Assembly: GCA_948468465.1 (NCBI GenBank)
Contig: CAOKJJ010000086.1
Span: 1 to 20,401, forward strand
DNA: 20,401 bases
Reading direction: 5' to 3'
Source of the DNA: an uncultured Eubacterium sp.
GTDB taxonomy: Bacteria; Bacillota_A; Clostridia; Lachnospirales; Lachnospiraceae
Shown here piece after piece: positions 6,379 through 14,085 of the stretch. Both the position numbers and the translations under genes were made by a program. The notes under the pieces were generated by a model. That model did not search any database and was not told where the DNA came from. It saw nothing but the letters and a program-made list of their open reading frames with translations. Position 1 is the stretch's first letter; every line of letters starts with the position of its first letter.

Positions 6379-8282
6379 AATCCCTTTTCTTCCTTTCTTT
6401 TGTCTGCTTTTTTCTGCAGGCTGCCAATCATATATTCAGCTCCGGCCTGCGCACTTTTTCCAAGGTTATATACATATTCCTCCGCAATTTCTTTGATTGC
6501 ATCCCGATACATATCCGACTGCAGCAGCATTTCTTCCACTATTTCTCCAGCCGTACGGATTTCAGCAGGCTCCAGCACCCTGCCGACTCTTTCACGCATC
6601 CAGATGTTCGATGGCTCCGTATCAATTTTCCTGTATTCCGGGTTCATCACCTTCATGGGCGTATTGATAAACAATACCGGCCTGCCAGTCGTATATGCAA
6701 ATTCATATGCAATATCCGACCAGTCCGTTATCACAATGCCCGCCTGAAAAACCGTGCTGTTTGATGAAAAGTCTGTCTGAATTTCTATTTTAGGATGATC
6801 GTCAAATGCCGTCCTTAGCTGTTCCATTTCATCCGCATAATGACGCACATACTGCGGATGGGGACGCACCGTAATCTGGTATCCCCTTCCTGCAAGGCTG
6901 TCAAGCAGTCCCTCCAGACAGCTGTCCATAATATTATCCGCCTGCCAGGAAGGTGCGATTAGTATCCGTTTTTCTTCATGGGTCTTCCTTTCTGTACAGC
7001 GATAATCCTCCCGCATTTTATCCAGCAGCGGATAACCGAATTCCACCAGCCTTTTCTTCGGCAGCCCATAAACAGCCTCTGTTTTTTCTATTTCTTCTTT
7101 CTGATGTTTTCCCGTACAGAAAATCGTATCATAATGATCCAGGGCTGACTTGCGCAGCGTCATATTCGGACTGCCCATTCCATGCGGTATTTTTACGTAT
7201 TCAATATCCTTGCGCACGTAACTGCGCTTAATATGATAATTTTCAAGATCCGGCATGGTCATGACAACCATGTCCGCATCCATCTTCATCATCAGCGTGA
7301 TTAACTTGTTTTCCCCGATATAATACGCCCGAATCCGCGGGTTGTTTTTTTCCAATTCAAAAATCGCATCTCCTGGATCACTGGTTATGTAATGAATCGT
7401 AAGATTCGTATGCTTTAGCAGATATTCAATCATTCCTCTGTAGTACTTGTAAAATCCGCTGCTTTCCGAATAAAATACAAGATGCTTGTTCGCGATGGAG
7501 AAAAACTTCTTATAATCTTTCCTCTCTCGTTTCTTTTCCGCCGATGAACGATGCCCTTTCTTTTTTCCCGCATTGCGAACTTCCTGCAGCGCTCTGCGGC
7601 TTTTTTCCAGCTTCTCATAATCAACATATTTTTGCGGCTGAATGATCCAGTTTAAAATATATAGCTGCATGACTGCCATCACATTGCTGCTGATCCAGTA
7701 AACAACCGTTCCAACGGGAACATACCACCCCAGATACAGCGACAGTCCGACAGAAAGCGCCATAGTACTATATTTATTATACTTTGACTGCTCTGACTGC
7801 AGTACGCTGCTGGCATTCTGCGCCAGACATAAAAGCAGTGCGGAACATCCGGCAAGAAGCGGTGACCAGATCAGGCCGGCACCTTCCAGACGAGGGATCA
7901 TTCCAAGGTCAACTCCTAAAAATGACATATCTATTTCCGGATGATCGATGCCTGCCTGTATTGCTCCTACAACGCCTACTAACAGTATCATCTGGATGAT
8001 CAGCGGAATCGTAGACGCTAACGGATAATATTTTTCTTTTTTAAAGAGCTTCGCCTGTTCTTCTGCCAAGACGTCGTTTTGACCATAGTATCGGACTTTC
8101 AGCATATAAATATCTGGCTGAATTCGAATCATCGTGATAGAATTCATATATGTCCACAGCGAAACCGGCAGTAATATAAGCTTGCTAAAAAAAGTAAATA
8201 AAATAATTGCCGCTCCATAGTTATGACACAAGCTGTAACACCCACTCATGATCCATGATAAAAAACTGTATAACATATCCAT
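6375..8282 (-). CDS. YidC/Oxa1-type membrane domain fused to a TagB/TagF-type glycerophosphotransferase
   Basis: This 635-residue fusion has a YidC/Oxa1/Alb3-like membrane domain at residues 1-220. It shows TM1 near 18-45, the cytosolic hairpin (IQPDIYMLKVRYYGQND, then NPLAS-like YYPLAST), TM segments near 92-110, 138-158 and 172-212, and PVGTVVYWISSN. The residue aligned to the essential groove arginine of YidC insertases is lysine (K34 in FFSKLILLPV). A basic linker (225-258) leads to a CDP-glycerol:poly(glycerophosphate) transferase domain (260-620) with HGMG (H367), RPHP (H475) and ITDWSDIAYEFAYTTGRPV (518-536), matching TagF's catalytic histidines and DxSS-type motif. It is expected to add glycerophosphate at the cytosolic membrane face. 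Genes on both sides are coupled or nearly so. Domain calls are strong; what the YidC half inserts or scaffolds is unknown. Confidence 0.92.
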   Translation of the reverse strand: MDMLYSFLSWIMSGCYSLCHNYGAAIILFTFFSKLILLPVSLWTYMNSITMIRIQPDIYMLKVRYYGQNDVLAEEQAKLFKKEKYYPLASTIPLIIQMILLVGVVGAIQAGIDHPEIDMSFLGVDLGMIPRLEGAGLIWSPLLAGCSALLLCLAQNASSVLQSEQSKYNKYSTMALSVGLSLYLGWYVPVGTVVYWISSNVMAVMQLYILNWIIQPQKYVDYEKLEKSRRALQEVRNAGKKKGHRSSAEKKRERKDYKKFFSIANKHLVFYSESSGFYKYYRGMIEYLLKHTNLTIHYITSDPGDAIFELEKNNPRIRAYYIGENKLITLMMKMDADMVVMTMPDLENYHIKRSYVRKDIEYVKIPHGMGSPNMTLRKSALDHYDTIFCTGKHQKEEIEKTEAVYGLPKKRLVEFGYPLLDKMREDYRCTERKTHEEKRILIAPSWQADNIMDSCLEGLLDSLAGRGYQITVRPHPQYVRHYADEMEQLRTAFDDHPKIEIQTDFSSNSTVFQAGIVITDWSDIAYEFAYTTGRPVLFINTPMKVMNPEYRKIDTEPSNIWMRERVGRVLEPAEIRTAGEIVEEMLLQSDMYRDAIKEIAEEYVYNLGKSAQAGAEYMIGSLQKKADKRKEEKGL

Positions 8283-8318
8283 TTTTTTCGATTCCTTTCC
8301 CTGACAGCAGATACCTGA

Positions 8319-10595
8319 TCACCGGCGAAATTCCCGGCCCGTCGGACGCATCGTATCCGGATCAGATGCCTTCCCCGTCTGCAAATATTCAATCATATGA
8401 TCTTCTTCCAGATACCGGAACCAAAGATATCTGCGCTCACGCTGATCTTTCTCCTTCCATTCGAATACACTGCTGCCAGCTGTTCCTTTTAACAGTTTTT
8501 CATACGCAGACTGCAGGTCATCATAGGATATCGGCGCGTTTGATATCTGCATTTCATGATTCTCACCGATTCCTTTGATCATTAACAGTGGATTTTGTCT
8601 CCCGTATGGATAGCCTTCCTTCCATTCATAACCATGATCAGACATCACAATAATGACAGACTGGTCATATACCTTTGCATGTTTAAGCTTCTTTAGATAA
8701 GTGTCTGTAATTTTAATGCTGGCTTCAATATTTTGTTCATAAGTGCCGTTTTCAATAACATTTACATCCTTATCATATCGAAATGGTACATGCGCCCCTT
8801 CAATATGAAAAAATCGAAAACATTTTTGATCTGTATATGTAACCTCTTCATTCTGCAGATGCTCATAAAAAGACCTGTTGGAAGAAGAAAATGAAGGCTC
8901 CTGATTTTTACCTGTTTCATCTTTCATCAGCCTGAATTCACTCGCATATACAACGCAGTCTTTTTTCAAATCAAAGGGTGCATATTTAAATCCCACCAGT
9001 TTCCATTCCAGTCCGGCAAAATCCATATAAGATTTTATTTTGTTTTGATATTCCTGCACATTATCAAACCGGTAAATGCTTTCATCCGTAAGCGGTATTT
9101 CCGTTTCATATACTCCTAATTTATAGCTTTCTTTTTCCAGCTTTGAAAATATTCCGGTATCTTTATATGCGTTTTCATTGTATTTCGCAAAATGCTGCTC
9201 ATTTTCAAACCACTCTCCGGACAAAATAAACGGAACGGCTCTGCTCGTAAACGAATATGCTCCCATCGTATCCGGATAATAAGTAAAATCCCGAAAAACC
9301 TCTTTATATGCAGGATTGTTGTTTACAACATCCCAAAATGTGCCTCCGTCAAGCGCATCCAGCATCAAAATAATAAAATTTCTCTCCTTTGACATTTCAA
9401 ACTGATTTTTAGAAGTAACGCGTGCGCTTAGTTTATGCTGATATCCATAAACCGTCACACATTCTATGCACAAGGTAAGCAAAAGCATCACTGTCAGGCC
9501 GCCCGAAAGACAGGCCGCGATCCCATAGAATTTTTTTGCAGGCAGCATGCGGATACAAAAAATCACAAGCACAATTCCAATAGACCATAACAGGGCAGAC
9601 TGCCATCGCAAAGAAGCATAATCTTCCCAGCGAAACTCGGTTCCATCCAATGGCGGCAGATTTCCAACAAGAAAATTTCCCTGTACATAAGTACAAATCA
9701 GCAAACCAAAACCAAATGCGGCTCCCATCTGATAGATCTTTCTATGCAGGAAAAATAAAATTACCATAAATATGCTTAAAACAAAAGCAGCGATCACAAA
9801 CATCCCGGCTGTAAGCGGCAGCAGCGTGTATAAATCAAACCAAAATTCTTCCTGATTGTTAAAATACAGATCCAATGGCGCAAAAATACATAATAAAAAC
9901 GCGATTGCAATAGAAATCACTATCCCTGGCAAAACTTCCCGAACTTCCGCTTTTTTGTATTTTTGTATTCTTCCCGGTAAACGCATTGCAAAAATTACAA
10001 GCAAAATCATACCCAGGCTTATCCAATGGTATTTCCGCGTCAGCGTATCGGCTGCATTGATAACAATCTGGTCTGTTTTTACAGAAGCCTCACTTTTTGA
10101 TACCAGATCAAACCTTACCTTACTGACATTTGTTAATCCTTTTTTGTCATTTGCCATAATCTGGTTTTTCCCGCTGTGAATGTAAAAGGATTCATGTATC
10201 CAGGTGCCGTCTGCAAGCACAAAATGCAGCTGCGCCCAGGTGCCTTCCAGGCTTACTGACTCTGTCATAATTTCTACCGATTTGATATTCATTGTTTCCG
10301 GCAAGGCATAGTCTATCCACGGGTCAGATGATTCGCTCCTCAGGCTTCCATCTTCCATCTGAACAAAATCCTTTAGATTCTCTCCATGATCCCCGTATAA
10401 TTCCTCTCTTTGAAGCCGCAGCTGCGGATACTGTCTGATCGTATCCGCCACACAAATCCTGTCATACAAAATGACAGCTGCAAGGATTACTATCCCTGCC
10501 ATTATGATTCTTGATTTCGTTCTTTTCAGCGTCGCCCATCCTTTCATCCTTTCCATCCTTTTCCTTCTGCATATATTCCAGCATGCTGCATTCAT
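8319..10595 (-). CDS. Large membrane-bound sulfatase/alkaline-phosphatase-fold enzyme, candidate phospho-group transferase
   Basis: With the start at ATG 10595 the protein has 758 residues. TM1 is near 31-46. An extracytoplasmic domain follows at about 50-185, then about six membrane segments between 190 and 380, and then an extracytoplasmic sulfatase-fold domain (about 403-710). Metal and catalytic elements visible are NFIILMLDALDGG, GAYSFTSRAVPFILSG around the expected nucleophile Ser/Thr (448-451), FHIEGAHVPF, and VIIVMSDHGYEW with the D-H-G metal ligands. The architecture resembles LtaS/MdoB-type enzymes that transfer phosphoglycerol or related groups outside the membrane. ATG 10595 overlaps the upstream stop (ATGA) and follows AGGAAG; ATG 10556 is another option. 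The open frame extends to 10685 but that part overlaps the previous gene. Substrate is not determined. Confidence 0.88.
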   Translation of the reverse strand: MNAACWNICRRKRMERMKGWATLKRTKSRIIMAGIVILAAVILYDRICVADTIRQYPQLRLQREELYGDHGENLKDFVQMEDGSLRSESSDPWIDYALPETMNIKSVEIMTESVSLEGTWAQLHFVLADGTWIHESFYIHSGKNQIMANDKKGLTNVSKVRFDLVSKSEASVKTDQIVINAADTLTRKYHWISLGMILLVIFAMRLPGRIQKYKKAEVREVLPGIVISIAIAFLLCIFAPLDLYFNNQEEFWFDLYTLLPLTAGMFVIAAFVLSIFMVILFFLHRKIYQMGAAFGFGLLICTYVQGNFLVGNLPPLDGTEFRWEDYASLRWQSALLWSIGIVLVIFCIRMLPAKKFYGIAACLSGGLTVMLLLTLCIECVTVYGYQHKLSARVTSKNQFEMSKERNFIILMLDALDGGTFWDVVNNNPAYKEVFRDFTYYPDTMGAYSFTSRAVPFILSGEWFENEQHFAKYNENAYKDTGIFSKLEKESYKLGVYETEIPLTDESIYRFDNVQEYQNKIKSYMDFAGLEWKLVGFKYAPFDLKKDCVVYASEFRLMKDETGKNQEPSFSSSNRSFYEHLQNEEVTYTDQKCFRFFHIEGAHVPFRYDKDVNVIENGTYEQNIEASIKITDTYLKKLKHAKVYDQSVIIVMSDHGYEWKEGYPYGRQNPLLMIKGIGENHEMQISNAPISYDDLQSAYEKLLKGTAGSSVFEWKEKDQRERRYLWFRYLEEDHMIEYLQTGKASDPDTMRPTGREFRR

Positions 10596-12877
10596 CCCTT
10601 GTTTCTTCCTGACCGAACTTTTAAAAACAACAGATATATCGGTTTTACTGCCTGCCTGCACTTCCTGCGAATACCATCCAGCCAAAAGTCATAGCCTTTT
10701 TTTCTGCAAAGCAGCCTGTTTTCAAAATAGCATTTTGCTTTCCATACGTCCTCACATTCCTGCTCCCTTTCCTCCAGTGTCAGATAAGCCGTATAAAATT
10801 CTTCCGCGAATTTCCCCTGTTCTTTTAAAACCTCAGACATATGCATATGCCGTCTCGATAACAAATCATCTGACATCAGCTCTAAAATCTCTGTCTGCAT
10901 CTTTTGAATCATGTTTTGAACCGAAAACTCACCGACTGCCTTCTGCCGACAGTTTTTGCAACACGTTTTATAAAGCTGTTCATCTTCCAAAAGCAATAAA
11001 ATTGCATTGGTAAACTCTTCAATTTCTCTGCGGTCATAAGTTCGATTGTCTATCCCGGTTACTTCATCCTGTCTGCTTGGAATGAGTCTGCCGACAGTAC
11101 TGTCGATCAGATCTTTTTGTCCGCCGACGTCACTGCTGATGACAGGAACTCCCATTGCGCATGACTCATACGCTGTCAGCGCAAGCCCTTCCTTCAGCGA
11201 ACAGATTAACGTAATCTTGGCATCCCGATAGCACTCTTTCATCCTGTCAACTCTGCCGATGCAAATTACAGCATGATCAAGCTTTCGGTCATGCACTGCT
11301 TTTTTCAGTTCATCCTGCTGTTCTCCGTCTCCTACTGCCACAAACAGTACATCTTTGTTTTTCCGGCAAACGTTTTGTGCAATTTCAAGCATTAAAAATG
11401 GCCTTTTTTGCGGATGCATACGACATGGAAACAAAACGATCTGCTTATGGTACGGTATATGTAATCTTTCGTACAGATAACCTGGTTTTACGGCATTTCT
11501 GTCAAACTCCTTTATATCTACTCCGATATACATCGTCTTTACGCTGTCTGCATTTCTTCCAAATCTTTGCAACATCACCTCTCTGGTAACGCTGTTGCAC
11601 ACATAAGTCCTGTCAAGCATTCCTCCCAACATTCCTGAAATTCTTGCATAGCCTCCTGCTTTCCAATACCATTCCTCCATATGTACATAATCAATGATGC
11701 AGATATGTGGAAACTGTTTTCTTAACCATGGCAGCATATAGTATCCTTTATAAGAATTGGTTACAAAAACAACATCCACCGAGCGCGTCTTAATATAATA
11801 ACTCACAAAATCCAAATCATACGCCGGATCTAAAAAATCTGGAAGATGAAAAACCTTATCTGTATAACGGGTAAATTTCTGCTGCCAGTTATTTTCCGAC
11901 TGCACAGTTGTAATAATGCTGATGTCATATGTCTGTTTCGAAATTCCTCTGACAAACTCCAGATTAAACCGGTCAGAACCGCCAAGCATCATCCATGGTA
12001 TCAGCATCAAAATATGTATTTTATCACTTGTTATGACATATTCATCTGAAAATGGGCAGGGTTTCGGTTCATAATAGGGCTCTTTGGTCTTAACGAGCGG
12101 ATACTCTTTCGCCTTTACCGTTCCATCTGCATGCTTTGCAGCTTCTTTTATAATCTTTTCTGCAAACTTTTGTTTTTCAGGGTTTTTGTGGATTTCAGAC
12201 AGCATGCCGTTTTCCAATCGACGGTACCAAAACAAATATCCGCCTAAATGCACTGGTCTTTTACTGTCCGCAAGCATCTCCAGCCAACATCTCCAATCTT
12301 CAAAATATGACTGTTTTTCCACCTTATAACCGCCAATTGTCTGTATATCCTTTTTTCGAATCGCCGCAGAATAGTTTAGAAAATTATAGGTTTTTAATTT
12401 TTCTGCATCCCAGGGATAATTCCATAAATACTCTTTTTCCCCAAATCCAACGCTGCATGTATAGCACCATGACGCATCCGGATTGTAGTATAATCCCCAG
12501 AATAAATATTCCAGATACTGAGGTTCTATCAGATCATCTGCATCCAAAGGCACGATAATATCCGTGCAGGACTGTTTGATACCAACATTTCTGGCATAGG
12601 ACAATCCTTTGTTTTCCTGATGGATAAGCATAACCCTGTCATCTGTTTTTGCCAGTTCACATAATAATTTCACGTCTTCTGGTCTCGTGGTTCCATCATT
12701 TACAATGATCCACTCAAACCATGGAAATGTCTGGTTCATAACGGAATAAAAAGTTTGCCTGAAATAAGCGCCGGCATTATAAAAAGCCGTAATCACTGTC
12801 ATTAATGGCTTCGCATCTGACTTTGTTCTATCGGTATACAGTTTTTTTCCCGGCTGCAGACTATAATCAAACTCCAT
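10592..12877 (-). CDS. Bifunctional GT2 + GT4 glycosyltransferase (intact copy)
   Basis: With the start at ATG 12877 (GGGGGAAAC precedes it; ATG 12895 is less favourable) the protein has 761 residues. The N-terminal GT2 domain (about 25-240) shows TVITAFYNAG, IIVNDGT, the nucleotide-sugar metal site DADD (112-115) and EDWRCWLEML. The C-terminal GT4 domain (about 285-640) shows MLIPWMMLGGSDRFNLEF, LFPCRMHPQKRPFLML and EGLALTAYESCAMGVPVISSD with the paired glutamates. A charged tail carries EDVWKAKCYFENR. It probably adds two sugars in sequence on the cytosolic face. A close paralog lies at 14086-16101, separated by one gene, so the pair arose by duplication. The paralog's GT2 half is degraded, while this one looks intact. 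Sugar specificity cannot be read from the sequence. Confidence 0.9.
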   Translation of the reverse strand: MEFDYSLQPGKKLYTDRTKSDAKPLMTVITAFYNAGAYFRQTFYSVMNQTFPWFEWIIVNDGTTRPEDVKLLCELAKTDDRVMLIHQENKGLSYARNVGIKQSCTDIIVPLDADDLIEPQYLEYLFWGLYYNPDASWCYTCSVGFGEKEYLWNYPWDAEKLKTYNFLNYSAAIRKKDIQTIGGYKVEKQSYFEDWRCWLEMLADSKRPVHLGGYLFWYRRLENGMLSEIHKNPEKQKFAEKIIKEAAKHADGTVKAKEYPLVKTKEPYYEPKPCPFSDEYVITSDKIHILMLIPWMMLGGSDRFNLEFVRGISKQTYDISIITTVQSENNWQQKFTRYTDKVFHLPDFLDPAYDLDFVSYYIKTRSVDVVFVTNSYKGYYMLPWLRKQFPHICIIDYVHMEEWYWKAGGYARISGMLGGMLDRTYVCNSVTREVMLQRFGRNADSVKTMYIGVDIKEFDRNAVKPGYLYERLHIPYHKQIVLFPCRMHPQKRPFLMLEIAQNVCRKNKDVLFVAVGDGEQQDELKKAVHDRKLDHAVICIGRVDRMKECYRDAKITLICSLKEGLALTAYESCAMGVPVISSDVGGQKDLIDSTVGRLIPSRQDEVTGIDNRTYDRREIEEFTNAILLLLEDEQLYKTCCKNCRQKAVGEFSVQNMIQKMQTEILELMSDDLLSRRHMHMSEVLKEQGKFAEEFYTAYLTLEEREQECEDVWKAKCYFENRLLCRKKGYDFWLDGIRRKCRQAVKPIYLLFLKVRSGRNKG

Positions 12878-12902
12878 GTTTCCCCCTGCCTTCATCTTCT
12901 GA

Positions 12903-14084
12903 TCAAATATCCAGATGCATAAATACGATCATTCTCCTCAAAACCGGATGTTCCATGATTTTACGCATTCTGTCTTTCTCATACTTTATCTTTTCCTCCA
13001 GGCTGTGCACTCTGGCATCTTTTTCTTTGATCTTTGTTTCCATTTCTTCACATTTTTCCGCGAGATAACACTTTGCCTGCGTCAGCTCTTCACACCAGTC
13101 TTTCAGCTCTTTGCACTGGTCTTCCAGCTCTTTGCACCAGTCTTCCAGCTCTTTGCGCCAGTTTTTCAGCTGCTCATTTTCCTTGCGGTGAGCATCGTTT
13201 TGCTTTTCAAGCCAGCATTTTGCCGCCCATATTTCTTCGGACTGTTCCACTGACTGCAGATATCTTTCTGCCAGTTCACTGTCACTGACCGCATACTGGC
13301 ACTTTCTGCACAAAATACGTTCTGTCTCTTCTGCCATATTTCTTCGGATTTTATTCGCTTCCCTGCCGTTTATAATATCCTCATAACTGTCAAAAAGCAG
13401 ATTCCCCATGATATGTTCCATTCCGTAATCCATGCAGCAAAGCACAACTGTTCCATCCGGCAGCAGCACGTTATGATCCGGATTTCTGCCGCAGGCATTA
13501 CAGTAAATTTGTCCTGTCATCTCCTGATGCGGTACTTCGTCTGTATGCAGATTGCCCGCGCGGTCGTTTGCCTGAAACGTATCCTCCTGTTTCCAGTCGC
13601 TGGTGATCAGCCTTAGTACCCGCTCATCCATACTCCCGTGACAGGAGATGCTGGCCAGGCAGGAAACATCTTTCTCCATCAATTTTTTCAGTACCGCCAA
13701 ATACTCCTTGGTTACTTCTATCCTTGAATTTTGGTCAGCATCCGGAACATGCAGCACAAACTTATAGATATCTATTTGTGACAATGCTTCGACGTCTTCC
13801 TCCCGCATGCCTTTCAGTGTCGTATAGATTCCTATTTTATATCCGCGCTGCGCCGCGTATTTTACCATTTTTGTGCATTCCGGATTCAGCCACGGTTCGC
13901 ACATGCCCGCAAAATCAATCATAACCTCCGCCGGCAGTTTATCCAGACATGTCTGAAATGTGGTAAATGACAAATACTCCGGCCTGTCTGCCTTTTTAAA
14001 ATATTCTGATACAAGAACCTTTTGCGGGCAGAATCTGCAGTTTATGCTGCATCCTATTTTTGTTGTAATCTCCATCGCCGCCAT
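12903..14084 (-). CDS. Radical SAM/SPASM protein with C-terminal cysteine-bearing coiled coil
   Basis: The radical SAM cluster motif CSINCRFC (C12, C16, C19 from ATG 14084) starts a TIM-barrel domain. A SPASM-like region carries further cysteines (YCNACGRN, VLCCMDYG, RILCRKCQYA) that would hold auxiliary 4Fe-4S clusters. From about residue 285 the protein becomes a coiled coil with a run of near-identical heptads, each with one cysteine. It ends with a basic tail MEHPVLRRMIVFMHLDI. Radical SAM/SPASM enzymes modify peptides, sugars or cofactors; the position between two glycosyltransferases suggests glycan or carrier modification. Start choice is uncertain: ATG 14096 overlaps the previous stop but has GGAGGG directly against it, so ATG 14084 is preferred. 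Substrate is unknown. Confidence 0.88.
   Translation of the reverse strand: MAAMEITTKIGCSINCRFCPQKVLVSEYFKKADRPEYLSFTTFQTCLDKLPAEVMIDFAGMCEPWLNPECTKMVKYAAQRGYKIGIYTTLKGMREEDVEALSQIDIYKFVLHVPDADQNSRIEVTKEYLAVLKKLMEKDVSCLASISCHGSMDERVLRLITSDWKQEDTFQANDRAGNLHTDEVPHQEMTGQIYCNACGRNPDHNVLLPDGTVVLCCMDYGMEHIMGNLLFDSYEDIINGREANKIRRNMAEETERILCRKCQYAVSDSELAERYLQSVEQSEEIWAAKCWLEKQNDAHRKENEQLKNWRKELEDWCKELEDQCKELKDWCEELTQAKCYLAEKCEEMETKIKEKDARVHSLEEKIKYEKDRMRKIMEHPVLRRMIVFMHLDI
13093..13172. repeat. 21-bp tandem repeats inside the radical SAM gene
   Basis: Three full 21-bp units (13093-13113, 13114-13134, 13135-13155) and a partial fourth (13156-13172) share the core ccagctctttgc with few mismatches. They encode 7-residue units of the form C-K-E-L-(E/K)-D-(W/Q), that is, one coiled-coil heptad each. 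The unit is a multiple of three, so copy-number change would lengthen or shorten the coil without shifting the frame. Confidence 0.85.
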
Positions 14085-14085
14085 A

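Noticed and set aside
10471..11013. 180-codon plus-strand frame
   Set aside because: It is antisense to the GT2+GT4 gene end and the sulfatase-fold gene start, both strongly supported, and shows no recognisable domain.
13093..13172. Tandem repeats as a CRISPR array
   Set aside because: The units are contiguous with no spacers and are in frame within a coiled-coil coding region.
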